The translations under genes and the position numbers were made by a program. Shown piece by piece: positions 27,403 through 38,038 of a stretch of DNA of 38,858 nt; position 1 is the first letter of the stretch; every line of letters starts with the position of its first letter. A model generated the notes under the pieces. That model ran no database searches. It saw nothing but the letters and a program-made list of their open reading frames with translations, and had not been told where the DNA came from. This DNA comes from JBCCTJ01 sp039198585 (GTDB taxonomy: Bacteria > Bacteroidota > Bacteroidia > Cytophagales > Amoebophilaceae): contig JBCCTJ010000005.1 in assembly GCA_039198585.1 (NCBI GenBank), positions 1 to 38,858 of the forward strand, given 5' to 3'.

Positions 27403-27829
27403 AATAGTGCGGTTTTGCTTACGTTAATAAATTTTGCAATAAAGCTAAAGAAGTCCAACAAAAAATAAAAAACTTATAGACAATCCAGACATAAATTACC
27501 CTTTATTGTGTACTAATATTCGAAATTTTGATTTTACTAGTATAATAACGTCAAAATACGTGGTAATATGGGGCCTTAGTTCATCTAACCCTATCCAAAT
27601 AGAATAGTTAGCTATTTTTCCACTTTGTCTGACTTTTTTATTCCTTGATCAGACTTACCTTTAGTTGGTTACCTATTGGGTTATTCTGTGGTTGGTGTCA
27701 TCAAAATAAAACAGTAGTTTTCTAAAAACTATAAGCAAGGTCGCCAATAATACACTAGCTGTTGAGATTATCAAAAAAAATTGACATAAAAAGTCTTATC
27801 CTAAATTTTTATGCTAAATTGTGCCTAGT
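27403..27829. other. Intergenic region between divergent genes, little visible
   Basis: Holds the starts of the 27402 (minus) and 27830 (plus) genes. TTG at 27781 and TAAATTTT at 27802 (18 bases apart) form a near-match promoter for the plus-strand gene. Small imperfect hairpins only. No RNA gene recognised. Confidence 0.4.
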
Positions 27830-28585
27830 ATGCTAACAAATTATATAATCAATAAGAGAATTTATCATTTCTTTCTATTAGGGATTTTATCTCTACAACT
27901 GATATCTTCTGAAAAGGGAAACTTCTCACACAATGACTCGATAACTTCTGCACGGACTGTCTCATCAAGACAAAAGAAAAGGAGTCTAGTACTGCCTATT
28001 CAACAGCCTGATGGATTTTCAACTACTTATGTTATTATTACAGGCATCTTAGGTATTTTAGTGGGACTATGCAGTGTCTGGCTTGGTTATTCCTATCAGT
28101 ATGGGTGGTTGGGCAGTTATCTATCAGAGAAGATAGCGGCAACGTGGGTAAGAGTTTTTTTGAAAGGAGCTATCACATTATTACTCATCTACTTGTTTAT
28201 CAATATGCTGACTTTTATTGCCGTAGCCTTTTCCTTTAAATATTACCAAGATCAAATAAAATGCCAAGCAAGTAAAATGGTAATACCTTCTTATCTAACT
28301 ATGGCAGACTTTAATCTTTATCCTTTACAGCAACTTGTTTCTCTAGGAGAACGTATAGAAATCCCCTATTCTGCTATCACAGTTGTCCGAGAAATACGCG
28401 AAAACAATAGCAAGCATGGACAAATTATATTTGTTTTAGATAGTGAATCGGCAGGTGAGCATCCTTACCTCTATCTTCCTTCTCTATTTATTCAAAAGGG
28501 ACATTTGGCCAATTTTCTTCAATTTTTGCAAAAGAAAGGAGTAGCTATTGATATAAGCTGGTTTCAGGGAAGTAGAATACCCTAA
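27830..28585 (+). CDS. Intact PH-like two-helix membrane protein
   Basis: 251 residues from ATG 27830 (a GTG at 27821 is in frame). Signal peptide about 8-24, a Ser/Arg/Lys linker, two membrane helices (about 67-90 and 107-133), then a beta-rich C-terminal domain with ERIEIPYSAITVVREI, YLYLPSLFI and a last helix ending VAIDISWF. The same plan and motifs occur in the broken gene at 16911-17662 (QRIVLPYKDIVLVKRI, GAIIDMS). The C-terminal domain looks like a small PH-type sandwich, as in bacterial PH-domain membrane proteins; this is inferred from pattern. Function unknown. Confidence 0.7.
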   Translation: MLTNYIINKRIYHFFLLGILSLQLISSEKGNFSHNDSITSARTVSSRQKKRSLVLPIQQPDGFSTTYVIITGILGILVGLCSVWLGYSYQYGWLGSYLSEKIAATWVRVFLKGAITLLLIYLFINMLTFIAVAFSFKYYQDQIKCQASKMVIPSYLTMADFNLYPLQQLVSLGERIEIPYSAITVVREIRENNSKHGQIIFVLDSESAGEHPYLYLPSLFIQKGHLANFLQFLQKKGVAIDISWFQGSRIP

Positions 28586-28601
28586 CTAGCAAGGCAATAA
28601 A

Positions 28602-30383
28602 TCACTTTTGACTATCTTGTAACTTTTCTTTTCTAGATCCATTTAATTGACTATAAGTCAATAGTACTAAAGCTACAGAAAATCCACCAGCTAAGGCTAA
28701 AGAACTGTAAGAAGTATGGGTAACTACCACTGGATCAGACGTATGAGAGGTCTGCTGACTAGTTATTTTTCCTTTATTTTGAGTTGATAAGTTGTGGTCT
28801 CTTGCTTGGTGGTCATTAACGCTTTCTTCTGCCGATGCATGGGACTCGATAATCTGCTCATCATCTTGATGGCTATTATCTACCTCGTTTTCATAACTAT
28901 CCCTTATTGGTTGTTCTTTACTAGCTTCTCCTTTGGTTACCATTGGCCCAAGAAGATAACTCTCTTGACCAGACAATTGTAAAGGATCATTTGCTGTTAC
29001 ATTAATAGAGTCATCTTCTTCGGAAGAGGTAACTTCCTCTTGATTTTCTAAATTTGATTGGTTAGGATCTGTGGTTACTTTCTCATCTTTTGTTGGAAGT
29101 GAATTTTCTTGACTTTCTTCTTCAGAGCTACTATGGGTAGCCTTACCTCTATCTTGGATTAATTGTGCTTGGGTAGCCATTTGTGGCGGTTGGTTAGCTG
29201 ACTTTGCTTGCTTACTGATATGGTACTGGATTGTTGCAATGGTCTTTTCATTTGTATCACGCCATTCTTTAGGTATTTTTTGTTCTTTTCTCCCAATACT
29301 TAGTGCTTTTTTCTGATATTTTAAAGCCTGCTCGTAATTTTCAAGCTGAAAATATACCATGCCCAAATAGCTCGCTAAATTAGCCACTTGTAAATGATAA
29401 TCTTCTATTTTTTCTATCAAATCAGTATGGATAGCAAAGGCTTTCCTAAGACTAGATGCAGCTGCTTGATAAGTTTGCTGACGAGTGTAGTGGTCTATCT
29501 TTTTAGGTATCCATTTTGGCTTTTCTTTATCGTTCCAGTAACAATAAGCAACTTGATAAAGTGCCATACCGGCATGAAAATAAAGAGTAAAATAATCTTC
29601 CCTTTCTATTTGAATAGCATATTTCCTTTCTATTTTGATGGCCTGTAGATAAGCGTATAACTTTTCTTCTTCATACCCTAGTCGTATCACTTCTTCATAA
29701 GGCGTTGACTTTTTATATTGTGCGATAGCATGTTCATATAAAAGCCCAACCTTTAGATAAATCTCTAATTTACGGGAAGGATTATGAGTCCATGGGAGTG
29801 CATCTCGATAACTTTTTAGGGCTTTCCCATATGACTTTTTATAAAGATAGTAAGCTGCTAAACTAGCATAGGACAACCCAAATATCTCTTCTGATTTTTT
29901 TGAGTATGACTCAGATTCTTGATCACCTATTTCTATCTTTTGTTCATTTTTTTTAGATTCTTGAGTAAGGACTCTTTGAAAATAAGCGATAGCTTTTTTG
30001 AGGGCTTTCTTAGCTTTTTTATAACCCTTGTTCTTTAAGTAAACATCTCCCAAACGATAGTAGAGACCTCCTGATATCAGGTAGGGATAATAAATAGCAG
30101 CTCGATCCAATGATGCTAAGTTGAGATTAGTATTTCTAGGATATCTTTTATGTAATAATTGGATAGCTTTCTTGTATTTTTGGATTGCCTTGGTATTTTT
30201 CTTTTGCTTGACAAACTCTTCTGCTTCATTGACTGTCTTGTTGAGCTTTTCTTCTTGTTTGGCTGCTTTTTTTTCAGCTTTGCTTCTTGTTTGCTTAGCA
30301 AGTGAAATAGACAAATGTAAACTTCCCAAGAAAATCAGACAGTTATAAAAGTAGATATGCATCAGCTGGTAGATTGGCAACAT
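28602..30383 (-). CDS. Exported, C-terminally anchored TPR protein
   Basis: 593 residues. The ATG at 30383 or the in-frame ATG at 30362 both lead into a signal-like segment (about 10-28) followed by a Lys-rich helical stretch. TPR units follow: AIQKYKKAIQLL, GDVYLKNKGYKKAKKALKKA, LSYASLAAYYLYKKSYGKAL, and, later, LASYLGMVYFQLENYEQALK. Residues about 400-555 are a Ser/Glu/Asp/Gln-rich low-complexity linker; one helix (about 561-580) and a basic tail close the protein. It likely presents a TPR scaffold outside the inner membrane. Ends 16 bases from the convergent PH-like gene. Confidence 0.85.
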   Translation of the reverse strand: MLPIYQLMHIYFYNCLIFLGSLHLSISLAKQTRSKAEKKAAKQEEKLNKTVNEAEEFVKQKKNTKAIQKYKKAIQLLHKRYPRNTNLNLASLDRAAIYYPYLISGGLYYRLGDVYLKNKGYKKAKKALKKAIAYFQRVLTQESKKNEQKIEIGDQESESYSKKSEEIFGLSYASLAAYYLYKKSYGKALKSYRDALPWTHNPSRKLEIYLKVGLLYEHAIAQYKKSTPYEEVIRLGYEEEKLYAYLQAIKIERKYAIQIEREDYFTLYFHAGMALYQVAYCYWNDKEKPKWIPKKIDHYTRQQTYQAAASSLRKAFAIHTDLIEKIEDYHLQVANLASYLGMVYFQLENYEQALKYQKKALSIGRKEQKIPKEWRDTNEKTIATIQYHISKQAKSANQPPQMATQAQLIQDRGKATHSSSEEESQENSLPTKDEKVTTDPNQSNLENQEEVTSSEEDDSINVTANDPLQLSGQESYLLGPMVTKGEASKEQPIRDSYENEVDNSHQDDEQIIESHASAEESVNDHQARDHNLSTQNKGKITSQQTSHTSDPVVVTHTSYSSLALAGGFSVALVLLTYSQLNGSRKEKLQDSQK

Positions 30384-30477
30384 AATGAAATAATTTTTAT
30401 GCTATGAAAATAGTGAAAATGGACTAAAGGGCTTTAACATCCCAATATGATTGCTTAGTCTTATCGCGTGCAGTTGC

Positions 30478-30771
30478 CTAGTGAGTACGACCTCGTAAAG
30501 AAGCTGTAAGCGCCTTAAATTCTTCTTTTTTGTCTTCTGGGATAGCACGCCAGTCGCAATCATGTATTGCTCCTTCCAGTGCATATAAATAAGCCGCGTG
30601 ATGTTGTCCACAGTGAACGCCATGAGTCACAATCCGTAAATAGGCATCAATAGATCCTATTTTTCTCAATTTTTCTAGCGAATCTATGCCTACTGCGATC
30701 AGCTGACGCGCACATACTGGGCCGATATTTCTGAGTTGCTGAACTAATAATTGAGGGTTAACAGGCGACAT
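30478..30771 (-). CDS. Stand-alone TfoX C-terminal domain protein
   Basis: 97 residues, starting MSPVNPQLLVQQLRNIGPVC. The helix-hairpin-helix-like core LRNIGPVCARQLIAVGIDSL followed by EKLRKIGSIDAYLRI is typical of the TfoX C-terminal domain; ALEGAIHDCDWRAIPEDKK is its usual ending. The TfoX N-terminal domain is absent, as in many short homologues. TfoX regulates competence in gammaproteobacteria; a role here cannot be assumed. Confidence 0.82.
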   Translation of the reverse strand: MSPVNPQLLVQQLRNIGPVCARQLIAVGIDSLEKLRKIGSIDAYLRIVTHGVHCGQHHAAYLYALEGAIHDCDWRAIPEDKKEEFKALTASLRGRTH

Positions 30772-30868
30772 GGATATATCTTACTTATTATTATTTGCTC
30801 AATATAGAATTTTACACTGGATTGATAACTCAATTTAGTTGGATTGTAGGTCAGATTGATCAGAATGC

Positions 30869-31371
30869 CTATTCCCTTTGTTTTTTTCTGATATATCCAT
30901 AAGAAGTCGCAGTGAGCCCAAGAGCTACCAATCCTTCTGCTTTGGCAGAGAATAGCGCGCTACTAGAGTGTTCTGCTTGGGGAATAGCCTCTTGCTAAGA
31001 AGGTGGCTGGCTTCTTTGTGGCTTTCTTGTCTTATTTTTTTGCACATCATATTGCTCTTCTGAATCACTATTATCTATTAGCTTAGCAGCATTTGCTTTC
31101 ACATCGCTTGAGTAATCTTGGTCTTGGATAATGATCTCATCAAATTCTTTGATGGGGGTAATATCTTGTCGCTTAGTCTTGCTAGGATCTGTAACTATCA
31201 GCTAAAGAGCTGGCGAGCTTATGATAGCTGGATTCTGCCCATTCTATACTCGACAATTCTTTTTTGTAAGCTGTTCCTCCAACATAATAGCAGGATGGAT
31301 GTAATTTTGTTGCTCCTAATAGGAACCAAGCTGTGCGATAATATGGTGTAGCTGCTTTTATCCTCCTTAAG
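30869..31371 (-). pseudogene. Remnant of an anchored TPR-type protein
   Basis: Two overlapping frames give one broken protein. The upstream frame reads RTAWFLLGATKLHPSCYYVG then SSYHKLASSLADSY, TPR-like. Near 31195 the frame shifts; the second frame has a polar linker (PSKTKRQDITPIKEFDE), an in-frame TAG at 30995-30997, then a hydrophobic helix with a basic end (RKKQRE) and TAG at 30869. The end repeats the linker-helix-basic tail plan of the intact anchored proteins here. At least two lesions. Confidence 0.6.
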
Positions 31372-31835
31372 CTATTTGTTGTCTCTTAGTAGGGTCAAGT
31401 AAAACGAAGTTAATTCCATTAAAAAGCGGATTTCCTTGCTGCGCTTGTTTAAGATATACATCGTTAAAAAGATTAAAAAAATAGGGTTGCATACATTTAA
31501 AAAATGTTTATGATTGATTTCTAGCGAAAAAAAGCGATGATCATATCGCTGCCGTATGACCTCAAGAGGTAGTTGTTTAAGATATGGATGCTTCTCAAAT
31601 TGAGGATTAATAAAAAAATGCTCATAATTATTGCGTAAATCATCTGTCCTATTTTTGATAGTATTCCCCATATTCTCCTTTCATAGTTTTCTCTGAATGC
31701 TACTACTTGCTCTATTTTATCAAAGGGATCTCCTTGAGCTAAGCCGTAAATGCTTTTGTATACTATTAGGCTGTTGCTCCCTTTTTTCCCATAAAAACAA
31801 AGGAGATAAACAGAAAAGTAATAATAGGTTTTCAC
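31372..31835 (-). pseudogene. Frameshifted remnant of an unidentified protein
   Basis: One frame from 31835 opens with a signal-like segment and YKSIYGLAQGDPFDKIEQVV; near 31675 the sensible reading moves to another frame (NTIKNRTDDLRNNYEHFFIN, then a hydrophobic helix LNVCNPIFLIFLTMYIL) ending at 31372. The junction with the next remnant at 31371 is seamless, so both may be pieces of one gene. Family not recognised. Confidence 0.4.
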
Positions 31836-32185
31836 GAGACTTGTGTTGTTTGCAGTATGTTACTATATGTATCATACATATTAGTCTCCACAAATAATAC
31901 AATATGTACGAGGTTGAGCGTAGAAAAGATATAGAAGATTGCATACAATTTTACGTAAGAAGTGCTGCATGAAGATAGCTTATCTAAGCCATGAAGACAA
32001 CTTGATAACATTATAAAAGTACTGATGAAGGGTAAAGTGTGTAATTGCTCAGGCTATTTGATTATCAGTGCTTTTTTGTCCAGAGGATTAAGAAAAGAAA
32101 GTTAATAGATGGTGTATGAACTAATAAAAATACAAATTTTTTGAATGATTGACTTGCTCTTTAAGGCGATATAGTGAAAAGAGAA
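31836..32185. other. Region downstream of 16S rRNA without a recognisable gene
   Basis: The position where tRNA genes and 23S rRNA normally follow 16S holds only AT-rich sequence. No tRNA T-arm, 23S start or open frame is seen. Confidence 0.6.
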
Positions 32186-32197
32186 CAGCAAAAGTGT
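32186..32197 (-). promoter_or_regulatory. 3' half of the pre-16S processing stem
   Basis: ACACTTTTGCTG in the RNA, exactly complementary to CAGCAAAAGTGT upstream of 16S (33793-33804). A second block, CGAGTA upstream and TACTCG downstream, extends the stem across an internal loop. Typical RNase III substrate geometry. Confidence 0.75.
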
Positions 32198-32212
32198 ATA
32201 CGAGTATCTCTT

Positions 32213-33740
<1,528 letters not shown>

Positions 33741-33792
33741 TGAAATTTGTACCCTCTGCAGGGTATATTGTACGATTACTCGCTTTATTGAA

Positions 33793-33804
33793 ACACTTTT
33801 GCTG
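33793..33804 (-). promoter_or_regulatory. 5' half of the pre-16S processing stem
   Basis: CAGCAAAAGTGT in the RNA leader, perfect partner of 32186-32197, 53 nt upstream of the mature 5' end. Confidence 0.75.
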
Positions 33805-33824
33805 CATATCTTTTCAAAGATCAT

Positions 33825-33862
33825 TATTAGCTCTTTAAAATTTTTATGTTTTTGAGCTAATA
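33825..33862 (-). promoter_or_regulatory. Leader hairpin at the start of the 16S transcript
   Basis: TATTAGCTC and GAGCTAATA form a perfect 9-bp stem (33854-33862 with 33825-33833) just downstream of the predicted start site. Role unknown. Confidence 0.45.
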
Positions 33863-33867
33863 GGAGG

Positions 33868-33898
33868 CAAATATACAATCTTTTTTGAATCGTCCAAA
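33868..33898 (-). promoter_or_regulatory. 16S rRNA promoter (TTTGG N18 TATATTTG)
   Basis: Minus strand: TTTGG (33894-33898), 18 bases, TATATTTG (33868-33875). Both boxes and the spacing match the Bacteroidota consensus. It implies a leader of about 120 nt. Confidence 0.75.
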
Positions 33899-34082
33899 TT
33901 TAAAGTAATCTTTAAAAGATTTAGCATACTGCTAAGAGAGAATCCTATTCAGTAATTGATGGTGCAAGTGGAAGATCTTTGTTGAGATAAGGTTATCATA
34001 CTTTGAAACTATAGCCCATTCTCCATGTAATGTACTCATACTGATAGAAGCATGGACAACACGGAGTATAGAAGTTTTGGTT

Positions 34083-34743
34083 GTGAGTAGCTAAAGGGAA
34101 ACTTGACAGATATGCAACCTCTTAAATTAGACTTACAGGAGCAGACTTAAGCTACCTTATAGAGCTACTATAGTAAGCGATAAGGAAAAGGTATTCAAAT
34201 GAAATATCAAGTGAGTATTGTTAAGACGAATCTAAATGAACCACGACTGAAGTGTCGAAGTTTATCTTTAAACTATTTCAAAATTGGTTTGGTCATGTGA
34301 AGCAGAGATAAATCTAAGAGATACCTATTTACTGTTTAAGGAGCATACCGCATGAAGATGGCTTGAGAACAATATAGGATCTTCCAAGAATATTGAGAAC
34401 TGGATACTAATAGTATCCAGTTCTCAATCAAATAGGCTGGTGCCATTGCAACCAGTACGGAGCAGTCAAAGACACAAGTGGTGATCTCACGAAGTCGAAT
34501 TGTGATGTAATATTCAGTCACGGACCAGGTGGTAATAGTCATTAAATCTCTGTAATGGAGGTTGAGCGAAGGGTCTGACGTCCCCAGCCGACTGGTAAGG
34601 TCAACCGCAGTTATGTAGAATGAATCACGCCGATAGGTAAATACAGATAATAGTTTACAGGGTAAGAGGAGCCGTATGACGAGAGCCTGTCACGTACGGT
34701 TCTGTCGGGAAATTGATCTAAAAATACCCTTTTCTACCCGAAT
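34083..34743 (+). ncRNA. ORF-less group II intron (possibly decayed)
   Basis: Domain V is the 34-nt block 34669-34702 starting GAGCCGTATGAC and ending CACGTACGGTTC; it has the AGC triad and the 2-nt CG bulge. Domain VI follows, with a CGGG/CCCG helix base and CTACCCGAAT at the end, placing the branch A 7 nt from the 3' end. Upstream is 580 nt of structured sequence with the feel of domains I-III, including a perfect 16-bp stem at 34392-34428. GTGAG at 34083 is the best 5' end; TTGGTT just before it could pair with AACCA at 34449-34453 as IBS1/EBS1. No reverse transcriptase lies between. The domain V tetraloop is not GNRA-like, which may mean decay. The 5' boundary is inferred. Confidence 0.65.
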
Positions 34744-35078
34744 CAGAAAAAAAATCGGTATTCAAAATATTACTTCTTTGCAATATTGCACTCTTTATGA
34801 CAATAGCTAATGTGGCTTGTTTTGTTTACAACTTTTTTCACCTCTACAAAAACTTCATGCATCTCCCTAAAATAAAGTAGCTACTTATTTGGAAGTTTTT
34901 CTCTGCTAGTTGTAAGCTATTGGTAGCTATATAGTTATTAAAATCAATATCCTTGGCTACATGATAACTTGTCCCTATAAATTTTTTCTGAATTGATTTA
35001 CATTCTTAGTATATTCAACCCACAATGTCGTGAGCTAATGCAGCATAGTATATTCATAAGAAGTAAGAATAAGGCTTG
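34744..35078. other. Region without a recognisable gene
   Basis: AT-rich sequence between the intron end and the methyltransferase relics. An 85-codon plus-strand frame starts at 34993, but it looks like the shadow of a minus-strand relic. Confidence 0.45.
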
Positions 35079-35345
35079 TCATCCCCTATTTTCTCGAAAA
35101 TTGGTTTGCATATCTACAAAAGACTCTACACTTGTTTTCCATAAGCTCCCTAATTTCTTAATTAAGTCATACAATGCACGATTCCTTTTAAGATTCCTCT
35201 TTATTTATTCACTAAAAGCCTTGAAAGGATCATTTCTTTTTTTTGCGTAAATATCTAGTTAGCTCGTTGCTGTTTTATAGCCAAATAGGTCAATTATTGA
35301 AAATATTAGACAATCACAGTAAAAAAAATTTCGGATAGCTTTAGT
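35079..35345 (-). pseudogene. Gene relic, family unknown, two internal stops
   Basis: One frame of 89 codons broken by two stops but otherwise protein-like: KAIRNFFYCDCLIFSIIDLF, AKKRNDPFKAFSE, then KRNRALYDLIKKLGSLWKTS and FVDMQTNFREN. It lies downstream of the methyltransferase relic on the same strand in a different frame and could be its C-terminal end or a separate gene. Confidence 0.4.
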
Positions 35346-35505
35346 CTTGATTACTGAAATGGTATCAAGTAAAAAAAACTAATTTTTTTCTTGAGCTGAC
35401 TTAAACTAAAAATCAATTCGTTGATGTTGAGATAAACGCATGGCTAGCTCATCATTGTATGTACTTATTTTTTGCTCTCTTTTCGCAAGAATCTTACAGC
35501 GTCTC

Positions 35506-35764
35506 AGCTTCTATAGATGTTTTTCATTTTAGTAATGAGTGAAACATCGGGGTTGATATCCACGACTAAATCTCGATGTTACATAACCTTTGCTTCAACA
35601 ACAGTTGTGTCCTAGTCACTAAATAGTTCAATGACTATATCGTCTGCTTGTGTGTATTTCTCAATTATTTGTGTTGTGATCTGGGGTATAAACTTGGCAG
35701 GATAGCGATAATACACGTGTGCAATATATGTCGTATTTTTTGTCCCTAAATCACTAAAATCCAT
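35506..35764 (-). pseudogene. Decayed DNA methyltransferase (N4/N6 type)
   Basis: From ATG 35764 one frame reads HVYYRYPAKFIPQITTQIIE, DDIVIELFSD, stop, DTTVVEAKVM, stop, HRDLVVDINPDVSLIT, stop. This follows the family pattern H-x-YPAKF-P ... D-x-V-x-DPFxGSGTT-x-x-EA ... G-x-D-x-NP. The AdoMet motif DPFxGSGTT has become ELFSD-stop-DTT, so it is dead. The catalytic motif is not found. Confidence 0.65.
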
Positions 35765-35882
35765 GATAGACTTACTTCTATCTTGCTGATCGCGTTAATA
35801 TTATTAGAGGTGAGGTTACTTATGATGTATGTGGCTTGATCAATACAAATGTAAAGAAATAGGGGCTAAAAAATCGAACAAC

Positions 35883-36095
35883 TTATCTATCAGTACATTT
35901 TCTATTTTTTTTGATGAAGTCACAATAGCCATAGATTTTATTATTACTAGCAAACCACTCTGAGGTTTTCAGTTCAAATACAACAAGTAGTCTTTTATCT
36001 GGGATCTTCTTTTCATTTATTTGGTTAGAGCTGAGTCTGGAAGCCAAATAAAGAGTATCTCATTTGCCTAGTTAATCTTGCAATACTTTTTCCAT
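35883..36095 (-). pseudogene. Gene relic next to the methyltransferase (possible nuclease)
   Basis: From ATG 36095, with stops at codons 8 and 12, then 58 clean codons: YLASRLSSNQINEKKIPDKR, LLVVFELKTSEWF, IYGYCDFIKKN. The strand ending FELK resembles the (D/E)xK strand of PD-(D/E)xK nucleases, which would suit a restriction enzyme beside a methyltransferase, but this is weak. Confidence 0.35.
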
Positions 36096-36174
36096 ACCTA
36101 CGCTCTTTTAGTCAAAATTTTTTCAGAGAAATTTCGTGAATATCATGCCTAAGAAATAGTAGAAGATAAAAATA

Positions 36175-36867
36175 TTATTTCTTTTCTTTCCCTAATGCCG
36201 CTTCGACCAAGCATCTAGCTGTTTTAATAAGTGTATGAATTCCTTCCCCTATTTGATTACATTTTTTTTTATCTCCCAACTCAGTCTCTAACTTCTTGAT
36301 AGTGATCTGCAAATTTTTGATGTGATTTTCTCTTTTTGTCAATTCTCTTATAATATGTATTTGGTTATAATTAAAAACAAAAATGATAAACTCTAAGGCT
36401 CCAAAAATAAGAACCTGTGCTAAAGCAGCGTAAATATATCTTTTAAAAGACCAGGCAAAGATAGGCACCCATAAACTAACGAATAATAAGGAAAGTGAAC
36501 ATTTTTTTTTGTAAGAATAGATATGAGGCTGCAGGTCAATGCTCAAAAAATCTTTAGGTACTGGCGTAAAATTCTTAGTAAAAAAGTAAAACAATAGACC
36601 TAAGATAATATGACCAGCTACTATTAATAAGGCCTTAACAAAATTCATGTTAGTATTCGTATTGCATGAAGTGTAGCATATTGTACTAGAAATACCTACA
36701 CAAGTGTAATAGCAGATTGTGTAGGTGTATAATGTTTTATAGTAGACTTGCTCTTGGCTATTTTTCTGTAGAGGTTCAAGCTTAAAAAGACTAAACGAGA
36801 ACAATGCTTTCATATGCAATAGAAGAAGTAAAAAACATATTTTTGTTTTCTTGCAGGGATAAATCAT
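36175..36867 (-). CDS. Small membrane protein with C-terminal coiled coil
   Basis: 230 residues from ATG 36867. A hydrophobic N-terminus (about 10-28), a Cys/Tyr-rich stretch (about 42-70), helices at about 75-95, 125-140 and 145-167, then a charged coiled coil (RELTKRENHIKNLQITIKKL) and a final amphipathic helix. Cys-rich external segment and coiled coil suggest an oligomeric membrane protein. No family recognised. Surrounded by relics but intact itself. Confidence 0.6.
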   Translation of the reverse strand: MIYPCKKTKICFLLLLLHMKALFSFSLFKLEPLQKNSQEQVYYKTLYTYTICYYTCVGISSTICYTSCNTNTNMNFVKALLIVAGHIILGLLFYFFTKNFTPVPKDFLSIDLQPHIYSYKKKCSLSLLFVSLWVPIFAWSFKRYIYAALAQVLIFGALEFIIFVFNYNQIHIIRELTKRENHIKNLQITIKKLETELGDKKKCNQIGEGIHTLIKTARCLVEAALGKEKK

Positions 36868-37051
36868 GGTATTTATTTCTTAAATAAAAGTAAAGTACTA
36901 AAAAATGTTTTTTTTACAAAAAAAATAATGATATTTATTCCAATAAAAATGTTAAGAATAAATTTTTTTATTGAGAAGAGGCCAGTAAAAAGAAAAGTCA
37001 AGAAGGATCCTAGAAGATATTGAAGCTGCTGACAGGAAGAGAGAGAAGAAA

Positions 37052-38038
37052 ATGTTTGGCATTAAAGAGGATCCTGAGATTGTAGAAGCAGAGGTACTAG
37101 AACAGGGAAAAAATCGATATTGGTATCGATGGAAGAAAAAGATAGGTTAGACGAAGAATCTATTCGGTAATCAAAAAAAACGATTGAGAGAAGAGAGAAA
37201 AGAATTAGAGCTCCAAGATGCTGAGGATGAAGAACAAATGGTATTGCCATTTGACATTGGGAGAGTGATAGAATCAGGAAGAGAGAAATTAATGGATATT
37301 CTGGAGCTTGTCCATACACTAATTAGAGGATGCACCGGCATGGGGAAAATCATGCTCCTAAACAGGATGCTCATCGAATACCTGGAGGCTCCCGTAGATG
37401 TGCAACTAATTCTTATCGACCCACAGCAAGTAGAACTCGCTAAGTTTAAGCATCACCCCGATGTTGTCTATGGGGAATACGAAGATGCTTTGTAACTACT
37501 AAATAGCTTTCTTAAAGAAATGTATAGAAGGAATTATATGCTACTCAGGGAAGGAGTAGAGAAAGTATCAAAGCTGAAGCACCCACCGCTATACATAGTG
37601 GTATTGATCGATGAAATGGCAGACTTCGACCCCAAAATTGCAGGGGAAGAAGGATTCATAAACAAAAAAATAAGAGCAATCCTAGCTAAGATATCCCGAC
37701 TAGGTCGAAAATTCGGAATCAAGTCAATTGTGGCCACACAAAAGCCTACCTATGATGACATACCCACGCAGGTTCGAGCTAATATGTTAGAGCGCATAGC
37801 TTTCGGAATTACCGAAAAAAGAGATAGTAAAGTCATTCTTTCCGTCGACAATGGAGGAGCTGAAAAGATTATATAACAGGGCCAGCTAGTTCTCAAGAAA
37901 GGGAAAAACCTAACAACATCCAAGCCTACAAAATCGAAGATAGGAGACTACAAAGTGTTCTCGAAAAGAAAAAAAGTGGCTGGGACAGTGTACCAGAAAA
38001 GCAGGAAGAAGATGTACAAGAAGACTGAGACAAGGTAG
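37052..38038 (+). pseudogene. FtsK/SpoIIIE-type DNA translocase relic
   Basis: A single frame runs from ATG 37052 (open back to 36989) to TAG 38036-38038, with three in-frame stops (37148-37150, 37493-37495, 37874-37876) and no frameshift. It reads as the motor domain: Walker A-like RGCTGMGKIM, where the family has GATGSGKSV; QLILIDPQQVEL; Walker B YIVVLIDEMADF; SIVATQKPTYDDI; RIAFGITEKRDSKVIL; NGGAEKII. The N-terminal membrane domain and the C-terminal gamma domain are missing. A remnant of a second or element-borne FtsK-like ATPase seems more likely than the chromosomal FtsK. Confidence 0.8.

Noticed and set aside
30402..30623. 73-codon ORF overlapping the TfoX C-terminal domain gene
   Set aside because: Different frame of a clearly recognisable domain; no sensible protein features.
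31836..32185. Search for tRNA or 23S rRNA next to 16S
   Set aside because: No T-arm GTTC-like block, acceptor pairing or 23S start could be found on either strand.
34993..35250. 85-codon plus-strand ORF
   Set aside because: The opposite strand carries a more protein-like relic frame; the plus frame is probably its shadow.
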